DNA from: an uncultured Erythrobacter sp.
GTDB taxonomy: Bacteria > Pseudomonadota > Alphaproteobacteria > Sphingomonadales > Sphingomonadaceae
Direction: 5' to 3'
Assembly: GCA_947488155.1 (NCBI GenBank)
Contig: CANKYK010000002.1
Location: 378,001-442,000 of the forward strand
DNA length: 64,000 nt
Shown: positions 1 to 11,427 of the stretch, one piece after another
Numbering within the stretch: position 1 is the stretch's first letter
Layout of the letters: every line of letters begins with the position of its first letter
The notes under the pieces: generated by a model
What the model saw: only the letters and a program-made list of their open reading frames with translations
Databases searched by the model: none
Told to the model about the DNA's origin: nothing
Translations under genes and position numbers: made by a program

Positions 1-1
1 T

Positions 2-1018
2 CAATTTGCCAATATTAACCGCAGCACTTTTGACGGCTCAGCCATTACGAGTGACATGGAAAGCGACCGGTTCAAGGCGTCGTATGTCAGCAGTTTTGAT
101 TTCGGACAAAGCGAACACAATATCACCTTTGCTGCTGATTATGAGCAGGAAGGCTTCAACAATGCGTCCACCTTCAACGAACGCCGTGAGGTTGAGAATG
201 TCGGTTTAGTCGGTGAGTACCGTTACGACGGGGACCGTTTCGATTTTTCGGCAGCCTTGCGGCAAGACTTCAACGACCGGTTTCAGGATACGACCACTTT
301 CCGTGTGGCAGCAGGTCTAAATGTCACTGATACAACACGCCTTCGCGCGGCTCTTGGTTCAGGGGTCAAGAACCCGACCTTTTTCGAACTATTTGGCTTT
401 TTCGATGGTGTGTTTGTTGGCAATCCTGACTTGGAACCAGAGGAATCGACCAGCTGGGAAGTGGGCGTGGATCAGCGCTTTCTTGATGGCAACGGGATGC
501 TTTCTGTCACCTATTTCAACGCTGAGCTCGATGGTGAAATCTTCACGGTTTTCCCTCCGCCGACTTTCATTGCCACACCGGGCAATCGCGATACGGAAAG
601 CGAACAACAAGGGATCGAATTTGCTGTATCGGCGCAGATTGGACGGAATTGGAGCGTCAACGCTGCCTACACTTATCTTGATGCTGAGGAGAATGGAGCG
701 GTTGAAGTGCGACGTCCCGAAAGCATAGCAAGTGCCGCGCTGACATGGGCTTCTGCTGACGACAAAGCTTCTGCCACTTTGGTGGTTCGGCACAATGGTG
801 AAGCTCTCGATAGTGATTTTAGCACTGGCACTTTTCCCGCACCTGTCACCACCCTTGAGGATTTTACGCTTGTGAACGTCAATGCGCGCTACGATCTGAC
901 AGACGGCGTCAGTCTGTTCGCGCGCGCGGAAAACTTGCTGGATGAGGAATATGAGCAGGTGTTCAGTTTCGTCAGTCCGGGCCGCACTGTGACCGTTGGT
1001 ATCGAGGCAAGGTTCTAA
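2..1018 (+). CDS. TonB-dependent receptor, C-terminal part (gene cut by window edge)
   Basis: The frame is already open at the left edge, so this is the last ~338 residues of a longer outer-membrane receptor gene. Alternating polar and hydrophobic strands separated by short turns fit a beta-barrel. The segment NPDLEPEESTSWEVGV is the conserved turn-strand of TonB-dependent receptors, and the protein ends in GIEARF, the C-terminal aromatic residue expected for Bam-mediated insertion. Such receptors take up siderophores, vitamin B12 or glycans using TonB energy. The substrate cannot be told without the plug domain, which lies outside the window. An in-frame Met at 56 is internal, not a start. 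The next gene, obgE, begins 39 bases downstream and is probably independent. Confidence 0.9.
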   Translation, partial: QFANINRSTFDGSAITSDMESDRFKASYVSSFDFGQSEHNITFAADYEQEGFNNASTFNERREVENVGLVGEYRYDGDRFDFSAALRQDFNDRFQDTTTFRVAAGLNVTDTTRLRAALGSGVKNPTFFELFGFFDGVFVGNPDLEPEESTSWEVGVDQRFLDGNGMLSVTYFNAELDGEIFTVFPPPTFIATPGNRDTESEQQGIEFAVSAQIGRNWSVNAAYTYLDAEENGAVEVRRPESIASAALTWASADDKASATLVVRHNGEALDSDFSTGTFPAPVTTLEDFTLVNVNARYDLTDGVSLFARAENLLDEEYEQVFSFVSPGRTVTVGIEARF

Positions 1019-1048
1019 GCTCTCGCTTTCTGTCAAGGAAATGCATAG

Positions 1049-3239
<2,191 letters not shown>

Positions 3240-3243
<4 letters not shown>

Positions 3244-4148
3244 AGCTGGCCGTCACAGGGTCCACCGGATTTGTGGGTCAAGCGTTCTTGGACGTCGCCA
3301 CTGCGGATAGCGAGCATGAGGTCCGCGCGCTGACCCGGCGTGAACAGCCGCCGCGCAAAGGCGTCACCTGGGTTCAGGGCACTTTGAGCGATGTTGAGGC
3401 CCTGGCAAAGTTGATCAGCGGCGTGGATGCGGTGGTTCATATCGCCGGGCTCACCAACACGCCCGATCCGACAGAATTTGAAGTTGCCAACGTGCTTGGC
3501 ACTCAGAATATGATCGCCGCCGCGAAGGCTGTGGGCGTGAAGCGCTTCGTGTTTGTCTCCTCGCTGTCCGCGCGAGAGCCAGATTTGTCCGCCTATGGCG
3601 CGTCAAAAGCGCGGGCGGAGACATTGGTGGAGGCCAGCGGCCTCGATTGGACGACGGTGCGCCCGCCTGCGGTTTATGGCCCGCGCGATACGGATATGTT
3701 TGAGCTGTTCCGCAGCGCGAAATGGGGCTTCGTGCCTCTGCCGCCGCGCGGGGCAACCTCGATCATCCATGTGCAGGATTTGGCCGAGCTGCTGCTCGCG
3801 CTGACGGGGCCGGTCGCGCCCAGCCGGGTGCTGTTTGAGCCGGACGATGGCCGCGAGGGTGGCTGGAGCCATAAAGAGCTCGCCCATGCAATAGGCGCGG
3901 CGATGGGGCGCAAGGTGCTTGCACCGAACCTGCCTGCTAGCGTGCTGAGCGCCGCGGCGCGCGCGGATAAGGTGCTGCGCGGTGACAAAGCCAAGCTGAC
4001 CGCCGACCGGGTCGGCTATATGTGCCATCCCAATTGGGTCGCGCGCACGCTGAAAGCGGTGCCTGCCCGGATTTGGAAACCCAAGATCACTGGCGAGGAA
4101 GGCCTCGCTCAGACGGCCAAATGGTACCGCGATAAAGGCTGGCTTTAA
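3240..4148 (+). CDS. NAD-dependent epimerase/dehydratase (extended SDR)
   Basis: About 302 residues starting at a GTG that overlaps the proB stop (GTGA). This start puts the Rossmann motif VTGSTGFVG right at the N-terminus, whereas longer in-frame starts would lie inside proB. The nucleotide motif GxxGxxG, a VVHIAGL segment and the catalytic YGASK (Tyr-x-x-x-Lys, near residues 120-124) mark an extended short-chain dehydrogenase acting on a nucleotide sugar or a related substrate. The substrate is unknown. Coupling to proB suggests shared expression, not shared chemistry. Confidence 0.85.
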
Positions 4149-4164
4149 CGCCGGCCTAAGTACC

Positions 4165-4923
4165 TTAGAGGAACGGTTCCTCGCCCGGCTTGTGGATGCC
4201 GCATTCGGTCTTGTCCCAGCCTTTCCAACGTCCAGAGCGGGCGTCTTCGCCTTCGGCAACTTTGTGCGTGCACGGTGCGCAGCCAATCGAAGGATAACCC
4301 TCGGCCACTAGTGGGTGGCGCGGCAGATCATGCTCTTCAAAATAGGCTCTAATATCGTCCGCTGACCAATCGATCAGCGGGTTGATTTTCAGCCGGCCTT
4401 GCGCATCGGATGTGTCCACTTCGAACCGCGGCAAATTGGCCCGCGTGCTCGATTGGAACGCCTTGCGCCCGGTGAAGCTGGCATCGTAATTTGCCAAAGC
4501 CTTGGCCAGCGGGATCACCTTGCGGATTTCGCAGCAGCCATCGGGATCGTACGACCAACGCAGGCCAGTCTCGTCCTTCTTGGTGAGCTCCGCCTCATCC
4601 GGGGTGAGCACGATCAGATTGGTGAGGCCGATCTTTGCTGCCACCTCGTCGCGGTAGGCAATCGTCTCTTCAAAATGCTTGCCAGTGTCTAGAAACAGCA
4701 CTGGCACATTGGGATCAACCTGCGCAATTAAGTGCAGCAGCACCGCGCTTTCCGCGCCAAAGCTAGAGACTGTGGCAACATCGCCAGCTAGGCTGCCCTT
4801 GAGCACGCCTTCAAGCATTTCCAGCGTGCTGGAGCCGCGAAACATGCGGTTGAGGCGCACGGCGTCGTGCTCGGTAAAGCGCGGTCCGGTCTCTAACCGG
4901 TCTATCTGGCGGGTCTCACTCAT
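4165..4923 (-). CDS. cysH: Phosphoadenylyl/adenylyl-sulfate reductase (APS reductase type)
   Basis: Reduces APS (or PAPS) to sulfite in assimilatory sulfate reduction. The 252-residue form begins at the ATG at 4923, which overlaps the DUF934 stop; upstream in-frame Mets lie inside that gene. It has a PP-loop (SSFGAESA, 53-60), the CC pair (130-131) plus CAPC (215-218) that bind a 4Fe-4S cluster, and the catalytic ECGIHK tail (Cys241). The iron-sulfur cysteines separate bacterial APS reductases from the cluster-free enterobacterial PAPS enzyme, so APS is the probable substrate. It is the last gene of a minus-strand sulfur operon. Confidence 0.95.
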   Translation of the reverse strand: MSETRQIDRLETGPRFTEHDAVRLNRMFRGSSTLEMLEGVLKGSLAGDVATVSSFGAESAVLLHLIAQVDPNVPVLFLDTGKHFEETIAYRDEVAAKIGLTNLIVLTPDEAELTKKDETGLRWSYDPDGCCEIRKVIPLAKALANYDASFTGRKAFQSSTRANLPRFEVDTSDAQGRLKINPLIDWSADDIRAYFEEHDLPRHPLVAEGYPSIGCAPCTHKVAEGEDARSGRWKGWDKTECGIHKPGEEPFL

Positions 4924-5398
4924 GGCGCAGTTCTGCGATTGTGCGGCGTCCACTCTCTCTGGCATCGGCGGCGCTTTGATAGACATTGCCGAAACCTTCA
5001 AAGGCGCGGCGGGCATCGTCTTCGTCGAGCGGTTTGTCCGGCGCAAAGGCATCAAAGCCGCAGCGGCGCATATGTGAAAGCTGATCGATCAGCACATCAC
5101 CAACCGCGCGGAGTTCGCCCTCATATCCGGCCTCGCGCAGGATCCGGGCAGCGGAATAGCCACGACCGTCGCCGAAGCTGGGGAAGTTCACCTCGACCAG
5201 CGCGAGCCGGTCAAGGAAGGGCAGGAGCACGCGCGCATCATCGCCCGGTTCGATCCGAACGGCGGTGGCGTTGGTCTGATCGCAGCAGGCATCGACGGTC
5301 ACCGTGCCATGGTCTGCGACTTCATCATCGCGGAAACGGAATTGCACGTCGTCCGGGCTGGTTCCCAAATCTTGGCTATGCAGGTTCTCATTTGTCAT
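4916..5398 (-). CDS. DUF934 protein of the sulfite reductase operon
   Basis: A 160-residue DUF934-family protein. This family is regularly encoded between sulfite reductase and APS reductase genes in proteobacteria, but its biochemical role is not settled; it is sometimes annotated as an oxidoreductase accessory protein. Recognisable segments are PGDDARVLLPFLDRLALVEV and FPSFGDGRGYSAARILRE, both typical of the family. It overlaps the 3' end of cysI by 11 bases and the 5' end of cysH by 8 bases, so it is translated from the same message. A role in assembling or serving the reductases is inference from context. Confidence 0.85.
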   Translation of the reverse strand: MTNENLHSQDLGTSPDDVQFRFRDDEVADHGTVTVDACCDQTNATAVRIEPGDDARVLLPFLDRLALVEVNFPSFGDGRGYSAARILREAGYEGELRAVGDVLIDQLSHMRRCGFDAFAPDKPLDEDDARRAFEGFGNVYQSAADARESGRRTIAELRHE

Positions 5399-7022
5399 AC
5401 AACGCCTCCTTAAACGGGGTCATGCCGATGCGGCGGTAGGTGTCGAGGAAGCGTTCGCCATCCTCGCGGGTCTCAAGATAGACGTCGGTGACGGTTTCAA
5501 CCGCCTTGATCACACCGTCCTCGTCAAAGCCGGGGCCGGTGATTTTGGCGAGGCTCACGTCTTCCGCTTCACTGCCGCCGAGCGAGAGCTGGTAGTTTTC
5601 AGTGCCTTTCTTATCGACGCCGAGAATACCGATGTGGCCCGCGTGGTGATGCCCGCAGGCGTTGATGCAGCCAGAGATTTTGAGCTTCAGCTGGCCTAGC
5701 TCTTCGGTCCGCCCGTTTTTCGCAAATTTTTCCGAAATCCGCTGAGCCAAGGGGATCGAGCGGGCATTGGCGAGTGCGCAATAATCAAGGCCGGGGCAGG
5801 CGATAATGTCCTCAATCGTATCGAGGTTCGGCGCGCCGAGGTCCGCCGCTTCCAGTTCGGTCCAAAGCGCGTGCAAATCCGCAATCCGCACATGCGGCAG
5901 GACGATGTTTTGCGTGTGCATAACGCGCAGCTCGTCAAAGCTGTATTGCTTGGCCAGCTTGGCCATCAGACGCATCTGGTCGCCCGTTGCATCGCCTGGG
6001 ATGCCGCCAACCGGCTTCAGGCTGATGACCGCGCTAACATAGCTATCGTGCTTGTGACGCACGGTGTTGCGGTCGACCCAAAGGGCAAAATCGGGGTCAG
6101 AGCGGTCAATGCTCTTGGGTCCGTCTTCGAACGCGGGATCGGCAAAGAACGGCTTGATCCGTTCCAGCTCCGCAAGCGGCGGCTCAACGCCTTGCTCCAG
6201 CAGGTGCGCGAACTCTTCCTCGACCTGACGGGTGTATTCCTCCGCGCCCATTTCATGGACCAGGATCTTGATCCGCGCCTTGTACTTATTGTCGCGGCGG
6301 CCATAGCGATTGTAGACCCGTAGGCACGCCTCGGCATAGGTAACCAGCTGATCCAGAGGCACAAATTCGCGAATTTGTGGGGCGATCATCGGGGTCCTGC
6401 CCATGCCGCCACCGACATAGAAGCTCGCGCCAACCTCGCCCGCGTCATTCTTCACGATCTGAATACCGATATCGTGCAGCCGCATGGCCGCGCGGTCAGT
6501 CTCTGCTGCGATGACAGCGATTTTGAACTTGCGCGGCAGATAGGTGAATTCCGGGTGGAAGCTCGACCATTGGCGCAGCAGCTCGGCATAGGGACGCGGA
6601 TCGATCAGCTCGTCATGGGCAGCGCCGGCAAAGTGATCGGAGCTGATGTTGCGAATGCAATTGCCGCTGGTCTGGATCGCGTGCATTTCAACCTTGGACA
6701 GGTCGGCGAGAATGTCCGCCGCATCTTCCAGCTTGATCCAATTGTATTGCAGATTTTGCCGCGTGGTGAAGTGGCCATAACCGCGGTCATATTTATCCGC
6801 GATATCGCCCAGCGCGATCATCTGCCGCGAGTTGAGCGTGCCATAAGGGATTGCGACGCGCAGCATGTAGGCGTGGAGTTGCAGGTACAGGCCGTTCATC
6901 AGCCGCAGCGGCTTGAACTGGTCTTCGGTCAGCTTGCCATCGAGGCGGCGCTGAGCCTGATCGCGGAATTCCTCAACGCGGGCGTCGACCATCGCTTGGT
7001 CGTATTGGTCATACTGATACAT
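5388..7022 (-). CDS. cysI: Sulfite reductase (ferredoxin/NADPH type), siroheme hemoprotein
   Basis: Six-electron reduction of sulfite to sulfide using siroheme coupled to a 4Fe-4S cluster. The 544 residues show two ferredoxin-like plus siroheme-binding repeats. The cluster ligands are CPGLDYC (Cys409, Cys415) and CINAC (Cys452, Cys456) followed by GHHHAGHIG. FTTRQNLQ near 85-92 is the anion-binding segment. Nitrite reductases share this architecture, but the flanking cobA, DUF2849, DUF934 and cysH genes make sulfite the likely substrate. No CysJ flavoprotein is encoded here, so the electron donor is unknown and may be ferredoxin. The preceding DUF2849 stop is one base away. Confidence 0.93.
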   Translation of the reverse strand: MYQYDQYDQAMVDARVEEFRDQAQRRLDGKLTEDQFKPLRLMNGLYLQLHAYMLRVAIPYGTLNSRQMIALGDIADKYDRGYGHFTTRQNLQYNWIKLEDAADILADLSKVEMHAIQTSGNCIRNISSDHFAGAAHDELIDPRPYAELLRQWSSFHPEFTYLPRKFKIAVIAAETDRAAMRLHDIGIQIVKNDAGEVGASFYVGGGMGRTPMIAPQIREFVPLDQLVTYAEACLRVYNRYGRRDNKYKARIKILVHEMGAEEYTRQVEEEFAHLLEQGVEPPLAELERIKPFFADPAFEDGPKSIDRSDPDFALWVDRNTVRHKHDSYVSAVISLKPVGGIPGDATGDQMRLMAKLAKQYSFDELRVMHTQNIVLPHVRIADLHALWTELEAADLGAPNLDTIEDIIACPGLDYCALANARSIPLAQRISEKFAKNGRTEELGQLKLKISGCINACGHHHAGHIGILGVDKKGTENYQLSLGGSEAEDVSLAKITGPGFDEDGVIKAVETVTDVYLETREDGERFLDTYRRIGMTPFKEALYDK

Positions 7023-7023
7023 C

Positions 7024-7320
7024 TTAAATCACCCAGTCCCAGCCGGTTTTGGAGGCAGTCGGCACCGCGAGATCACGGCGGACTGTTGGGCCGAGTGCGC
7101 GCACCCGGTCCTTAATATGAGCAGGTCGCACGCCTTCTTCGGTGCGGCTGGCGACCAGCGCGTAGGGCACGTTAACCCGCCGCGCGGCTTCTTCTGCGGC
7201 GAGGATTTGCTCGCCCATGCCGCCAACATCGACGGCGTCATGCACGGATAACGACCAGTTCTGGCCGTCCCACCAGACGACTTCGCCGGTCTTGAGGTCA
7301 TTTCCTGTGAGGATATTCAT
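7024..7320 (-). CDS. DUF2849 protein
   Basis: A 98-residue DUF2849-family protein. The family is almost always found between a uroporphyrinogen methyltransferase gene and a siroheme sulfite/nitrite reductase gene in alphaproteobacteria, exactly as here. The N-terminus (LTGNDLKTGEVVWWDG) forms a short beta-rich module. No catalytic motif, signal peptide or membrane segment is visible. Its start overlaps the cobA stop (ATGA) and its stop is one base from the cysI start. A helper role in siroheme delivery or reductase maturation is inference from context only. Confidence 0.85.
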   Translation of the reverse strand: MNILTGNDLKTGEVVWWDGQNWSLSVHDAVDVGGMGEQILAAEEAARRVNVPYALVASRTEEGVRPAHIKDRVRALGPTVRRDLAVPTASKTGWDWVI

Positions 7321-8090
7321 GTGGCGGCCTGTGTTTCCTGCGCCTTGGCGGCGGTGTTTGCGATTGAATGGTCATCCCGCGCGGTCACATCGCCAATCAC
7401 GATGAGCGCGGGACTTTTGATTTTGTTGGCCGTGACGAGCTGCGGCAGACCCGCCAGCAATCCGCGCACAACCCGCATTTCGGGGCGCGCGGCGTTCTCG
7501 ATGACGGCGACGGGGACATCAGGCGCAAGGCCGTCTGCCATCAATTTCTCGGCGATCTGAGGCGCAGTTTTAACGCCCATATAGATCACCAAAGTGCGGC
7601 CCTTGCCAGCGAGGCCGGACCAATCCTGATCCGACAGACCTTTGCATTGCCCAGCGACAAAACTGACAATGCTGGACGCGTCGCGGTGGGTTAGGGCGAT
7701 TTGCGCCGCTGCGGCCGCGCCATTGGCGGCGCTGATGCCGGGCACGATCACCACGGGGACACCGGCGGCGCGGGCGTCTTCGGCTTCTTCACCGCCGCGT
7801 CCGAAGACGAGCGGGTCGCCGCCCTTAAGGCGGATCACATCGCGGCCCTTCTTGGCCTCGCGGATCAGCAAGGCGTTGATATCGTCCTGAGGCAGAGTGT
7901 GCCGCGCGCGCTGTTTCGCAACAGAGATAAACTCGGCCGTGGCCGGAGCCATCGCGAGTATTTCGCGGCTTACCAGACCGTCATGCACCACCAGCTCAGC
8001 CGCCTCGAGCAGCCGCGCCGCGCGCAGGGTCAGCAGGTCGGGATCACCCGGGCCTGCGCCAACAAGATAGATTGTGCCTGTCTTTTCCAT
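7317..8090 (-). CDS. cobA: Uroporphyrinogen-III C-methyltransferase (SUMT)
   Basis: Makes precorrin-2 from uroporphyrinogen III with two SAM molecules, the first step towards the siroheme used by the adjacent sulfite reductase. The 257 residues hold the family signatures VGAGPGDPDLLTLRA (N-terminus), RLKGGDPLVFGRGGEE (about 84-99) and VVPGISAANGA. It contains only the methyltransferase; the dehydrogenase/ferrochelatase half of siroheme synthesis is encoded about 22 kb away by the gene at 29798-30685. First gene of the cobA-DUF2849-cysI-DUF934-cysH run. No strong ribosome site precedes the ATG. Confidence 0.95.
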   Translation of the reverse strand: MEKTGTIYLVGAGPGDPDLLTLRAARLLEAAELVVHDGLVSREILAMAPATAEFISVAKQRARHTLPQDDINALLIREAKKGRDVIRLKGGDPLVFGRGGEEAEDARAAGVPVVIVPGISAANGAAAAAQIALTHRDASSIVSFVAGQCKGLSDQDWSGLAGKGRTLVIYMGVKTAPQIAEKLMADGLAPDVPVAVIENAARPEMRVVRGLLAGLPQLVTANKIKSPALIVIGDVTARDDHSIANTAAKAQETQAAT

Positions 8091-8194
8091 GGAGGCGAAA
8101 TGGGCTGCCCGCCGCGATCACGCCAGTGAGAATGGATTTGCGCACCTTTAGCAAAGCTATTGCGGGCTCGCCGTAACCCCAGATCACCGGGGGT

Positions 8195-9292
8195 TTAGAC
8201 GGAGTTCTTCGCCGACATGACTTCGATCAAGCGGTCCATTTGCTTGCTGGAGCGAAGGTGCAGATCGCGTTGAGGGAATGGAATTTCGACGTCATTTTCA
8301 TCGAACAATTCCCACACTCGCTTGTAAACGTCAGAGCGGATGTTCGCGAGGCCTTCTTCCGGGTCCTGGATCCAGAAGCGGATTTCAAAATCGACTGAAT
8401 TGTCGCCAAAGCCCATGATGTTCACGCGCGGCCTGGGCGCGCTCAAAATCCGGTCAGTTTCGTCAACCGCCTGATAAAGTAGCTTTTCAACCAGTTTCAT
8501 GTCGCTGCCATAAGACACGCCAACGGGTGCCTTTACCCGCACATCGCGCGAGGAATAGGACCAATTGACCACCTGATTGATCATCAGGTTTTCGTTCGGA
8601 ATCAGATATTCGGTCTGATCGCGGGTGATGACGGATATGGCGCGAATGCCGATCTTACGGATCTGGCCAAAGCTTTCATTGCCTGCCTGATCGGTGACGG
8701 AGATCACATCGCCCGGCTTGATCGACTTATCCATCAGCAGCAGGATGCCTGAGATCAAGTTACCAAAGGTTTTCTGAAGGCCAAAACCAATCGCCAGGCC
8801 AAATGCGCCGCCAAAGAAGGCCAGCGCGGTGAGATCAATGCCAAGCAGGTCGATCCCGATAAAGAACGCCAATCCCCACACCGCCATTGTGCTGAGCTTT
8901 TCCGCCAGCAAACGCTGAGTGGAATCGAACCGTGTCACTCGGCCCAGCAGGTTCTTGCACAGGCGGATTGCCAGCATCGCACCGGTAATGACGAGCGCAA
9001 TCACGCCAATTACCAGCAAGATATCGAACAGCGACACACGCATGTCGCCAATGCTCAGCGCCCAGGCATCCAGTGTGTCGACCACGGAACCGGCGGCCTT
9101 GCTTTGCGAGGCGATCCCGTCGCGAATGCCCTCGCTGGCGATGATCTCGGTTTCTTGATCCGGCGCGGTTTCCGCCATGGTCCAGGCCTGACCGGTTGCG
9201 GGCGCGTCCGGTGTGGACAGAGTGCCCGCATCTGCGCCATTGGTGGCAGTGGAAGTTTCGTCGGACGGGGTAGGGGGCGCTGTGGCGGTCAT
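8195..9292 (-). CDS. Mechanosensitive ion channel, MscS family
   Basis: A 365-residue small-conductance mechanosensitive channel. After a low-complexity Thr/Ala-rich N-terminus of about 80 residues come three hydrophobic helices (about 85-110, 125-150 and a pore-lining segment near 150-180 with FFGGAFGLAIGFGLQ), then the MscS beta domain (SVTDQAGNESFGQIRKIG and YLIPNENLM). Such channels release solutes on hypo-osmotic shock. Its ATG overlaps the stop of the upstream cystathionine lyase gene by four bases, so it is coupled to sulfur amino-acid genes. Functional linkage is not established. Confidence 0.92.
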   Translation of the reverse strand: MTATAPPTPSDETSTATNGADAGTLSTPDAPATGQAWTMAETAPDQETEIIASEGIRDGIASQSKAAGSVVDTLDAWALSIGDMRVSLFDILLVIGVIALVITGAMLAIRLCKNLLGRVTRFDSTQRLLAEKLSTMAVWGLAFFIGIDLLGIDLTALAFFGGAFGLAIGFGLQKTFGNLISGILLLMDKSIKPGDVISVTDQAGNESFGQIRKIGIRAISVITRDQTEYLIPNENLMINQVVNWSYSSRDVRVKAPVGVSYGSDMKLVEKLLYQAVDETDRILSAPRPRVNIMGFGDNSVDFEIRFWIQDPEEGLANIRSDVYKRVWELFDENDVEIPFPQRDLHLRSSKQMDRLIEVMSAKNSV

Positions 9293-10521
9293 AAATCTTT
9301 CATCGCGGCAAAGCCGGTTTGCAGATCTGCAATCAAATCATCTGGGTCTTCTAGGCCGATTGATAGGCGAATGCTCATGGCAGCGCTAGTATCTGGGCCA
9401 GCATCATCGCCGCCGCCTGCCTCTGCTCCAGGTACAGGCATCGCATCGCGAATGGGCGCGGCGTCATAAGGCAGAGCGAGGCTTTCATACCCGCCCCAGG
9501 AATAGCCGATCCCGAACAGCTTGAGATTGTCGACCAGGGCCGCGCGGCTTTCCGCTGTCGCATCAGCCAAAGTGAAGCTGAACAGGCCGCATCCGCCGGT
9601 GAAATCGCGGCGCCACAGCTCGTAACCCGCATCGCCTTCCAGCACTGGGCAATGTACGGTGGCAACCTCTGGCCTATCGCGGAGCCACGCGGCAATCGCG
9701 CGCGCGCTTTGCACGCCGCGCTCCAGCCTGATTTCCATTGTTCGCAGACCGCGCAAAGCCAGCGCCGCATCATCGGGTGAGACGACATTGCCCATTTGCT
9801 GGCTCGTCTGGCGCAGGCGGCGATAGAAGCGCTCACCCGCGCTGGCCGCCCCCATCATCAGGTCAGAATGCCCGCCGACATGCTTGGTGAGGCTCATCAC
9901 TGATATGTCACATCCGCGCTCAAGCGCTGGAAAGCCAATCGCGCTGGCCCAAGTGTTGTCGATCAGGCTCACCGCGCCGCGCTCCCGCGCAATCCGGGTC
10001 AGCTCGGGCACATCGCACACTTCCATCGTCAGGCTGCCAGGGCTTTCGAGCCACACGGCCTTGGTCCGCTCGCAGAATAGCGACTCATAGGCGGCGATAT
10101 CGAGCGGGTCGAAAAACCGCGCCTCCACGCCCCAGCGTTTTAGAAAACCCATCGCCATGACCCGCGAAGGCTCATAGGAATTGTCGCTGATCAGCAGCTC
10201 GTCGCCGGGTTTCAGCACGCTCAGCAGCGCGCTGTTAATGGCGGCAACGCCGCTGGGATAGAGCATTGTGCCCGCCGCGCCCGGCTCCAGTTGGGTCAGC
10301 GCCTCGGCCAGAGCCCACTGTGTTGGTGCGCCCTGCCGGCCGTAGTAAAACTTACCATCCTTGGGCTGAGATCCGCCAGCCTTGCGGTCGGCCTCGCTGG
10401 CGTAAAGATGTGTGCTGGCGCGCCAGATCGGCGGGTTGACGACCTGACCGGTCCATTCCTTGCGCCGCCCCGCGCCAACCAATTTTGTGCCGGGCTTCTT
10501 GCCTGATATGTCGTCCGCCAT
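9289..10521 (-). CDS. metC: Cystathionine beta-lyase (PLP, Cys/Met metabolism family)
   Basis: A 410-residue fold-type I PLP enzyme of the Cys/Met metabolism family. YGRQGAPT (60-67) is the cofactor phosphate/dimer segment, LYPSGVAAI the glycine-rich turn, SLIDNTW contains the Asp that pairs with the pyridine nitrogen, and SLTKHVGGHSD carries the Schiff-base Lys213. Overall similarity to MetC-type lyases suggests cleavage of cystathionine to homocysteine, pyruvate and ammonia; a gamma-lyase activity cannot be excluded. Located three bases after sseA and overlapping mscS by four bases. Confidence 0.88.
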   Translation of the reverse strand: MADDISGKKPGTKLVGAGRRKEWTGQVVNPPIWRASTHLYASEADRKAGGSQPKDGKFYYGRQGAPTQWALAEALTQLEPGAAGTMLYPSGVAAINSALLSVLKPGDELLISDNSYEPSRVMAMGFLKRWGVEARFFDPLDIAAYESLFCERTKAVWLESPGSLTMEVCDVPELTRIARERGAVSLIDNTWASAIGFPALERGCDISVMSLTKHVGGHSDLMMGAASAGERFYRRLRQTSQQMGNVVSPDDAALALRGLRTMEIRLERGVQSARAIAAWLRDRPEVATVHCPVLEGDAGYELWRRDFTGGCGLFSFTLADATAESRAALVDNLKLFGIGYSWGGYESLALPYDAAPIRDAMPVPGAEAGGGDDAGPDTSAAMSIRLSIGLEDPDDLIADLQTGFAAMKDL

Positions 10522-10524
10522 GCC

Positions 10525-11382
10525 CTAGTCCTTAGGTCCGGTGGACTTGGGCGTGGCAGGATCACGGCCCCAATCAGACCAGCTGCCATCGTACAGTGCC
10601 CAGTCGGTCTTGCCGAGCTGCGCCAGCGCGAGCAACAGGACGCTGCCGGTGACGCCGCTACCGCAGGTTGTGGTGATGGGCTTGTCCAGATCAATTCCGG
10701 CCCGCTCAAACGCGCTGCGCAATTCGTCCGCCGGTTTGAAGGTGCCGTCTTCTGCATAAAGTTCAGTATGGGGCAGGTTGTAGGAGCCGGGAATGCGGCC
10801 TCCTTCCACGCCGTGCACGGGGTCTGCGCCTGCGCCCTCAAACCTGTCGGCGCTGCGTGCGTCCAGAACCTGTTCCTCGCGCGTTTCCAGATTGGCCAGC
10901 ACATCGGCCTTCATCCGCAATCGCTCAAGCGGGCTTAGCTCAGGCATGCTGCTGGCTGTGAATTCCGGCTCCCCTTTGTCGACCGAGCGCCCTTCTGCGC
11001 GCCATTTGGCAAGGCCGCCATCGAGCACCGCGACCGGTGCGATCCACGAGGATGTAAGCAGGTACCAGGCGCGAGCGGCGCTGTTTAGCGCGCTATCATC
11101 ATAGATCACAATACGCTCGCCCAGCTCTATGCCAAGCTCTGCAATTCGCGCGGCCAATTGTTCGGGCCGCGGCAGGGCAGAGGGCACATCGCTGGTTTCA
11201 TCGACCAGGCTAGCGAGGTCTAGGAAACGCGCACCGGGTATATGTTCCGCCGCGAATTCAGCGCGCGCATCGCGGTTTGCCGCAGGCAGGTGGAGCGAGG
11301 CGTCCAGCACCACCAAATCCTCATCATTTAATGCGTCTGCCAGCCAATCACTGCTGACGAGATTATCGGTAATCTGGTTCAT
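10525..11382 (-). CDS. sseA: Sulfurtransferase, tandem rhodanese (3-mercaptopyruvate type)
   Basis: A 285-residue protein with two rhodanese domains (about 8-130 and 160-280). The C-terminal domain carries the active loop CGSGVTG (Cys240), the sequence typical of 3-mercaptopyruvate sulfurtransferases, while thiosulfate rhodaneses usually have CRxGxT/R. The N-terminal domain has lost its cysteine and is structural. It probably moves sulfane sulfur from mercaptopyruvate to a thiol acceptor. It heads the sseA-metC-mscS run; the preceding gene on the same strand ends 45 bases upstream. Confidence 0.92.
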   Translation of the reverse strand: MNQITDNLVSSDWLADALNDEDLVVLDASLHLPAANRDARAEFAAEHIPGARFLDLASLVDETSDVPSALPRPEQLAARIAELGIELGERIVIYDDSALNSAARAWYLLTSSWIAPVAVLDGGLAKWRAEGRSVDKGEPEFTASSMPELSPLERLRMKADVLANLETREEQVLDARSADRFEGAGADPVHGVEGGRIPGSYNLPHTELYAEDGTFKPADELRSAFERAGIDLDKPITTTCGSGVTGSVLLLALAQLGKTDWALYDGSWSDWGRDPATPKSTGPKD

Positions 11383-11427
11383 GAGGCAAAGCGGTAGCGC
11401 GCTGGGCCGCCGCCGCCAAGTGCCCGC

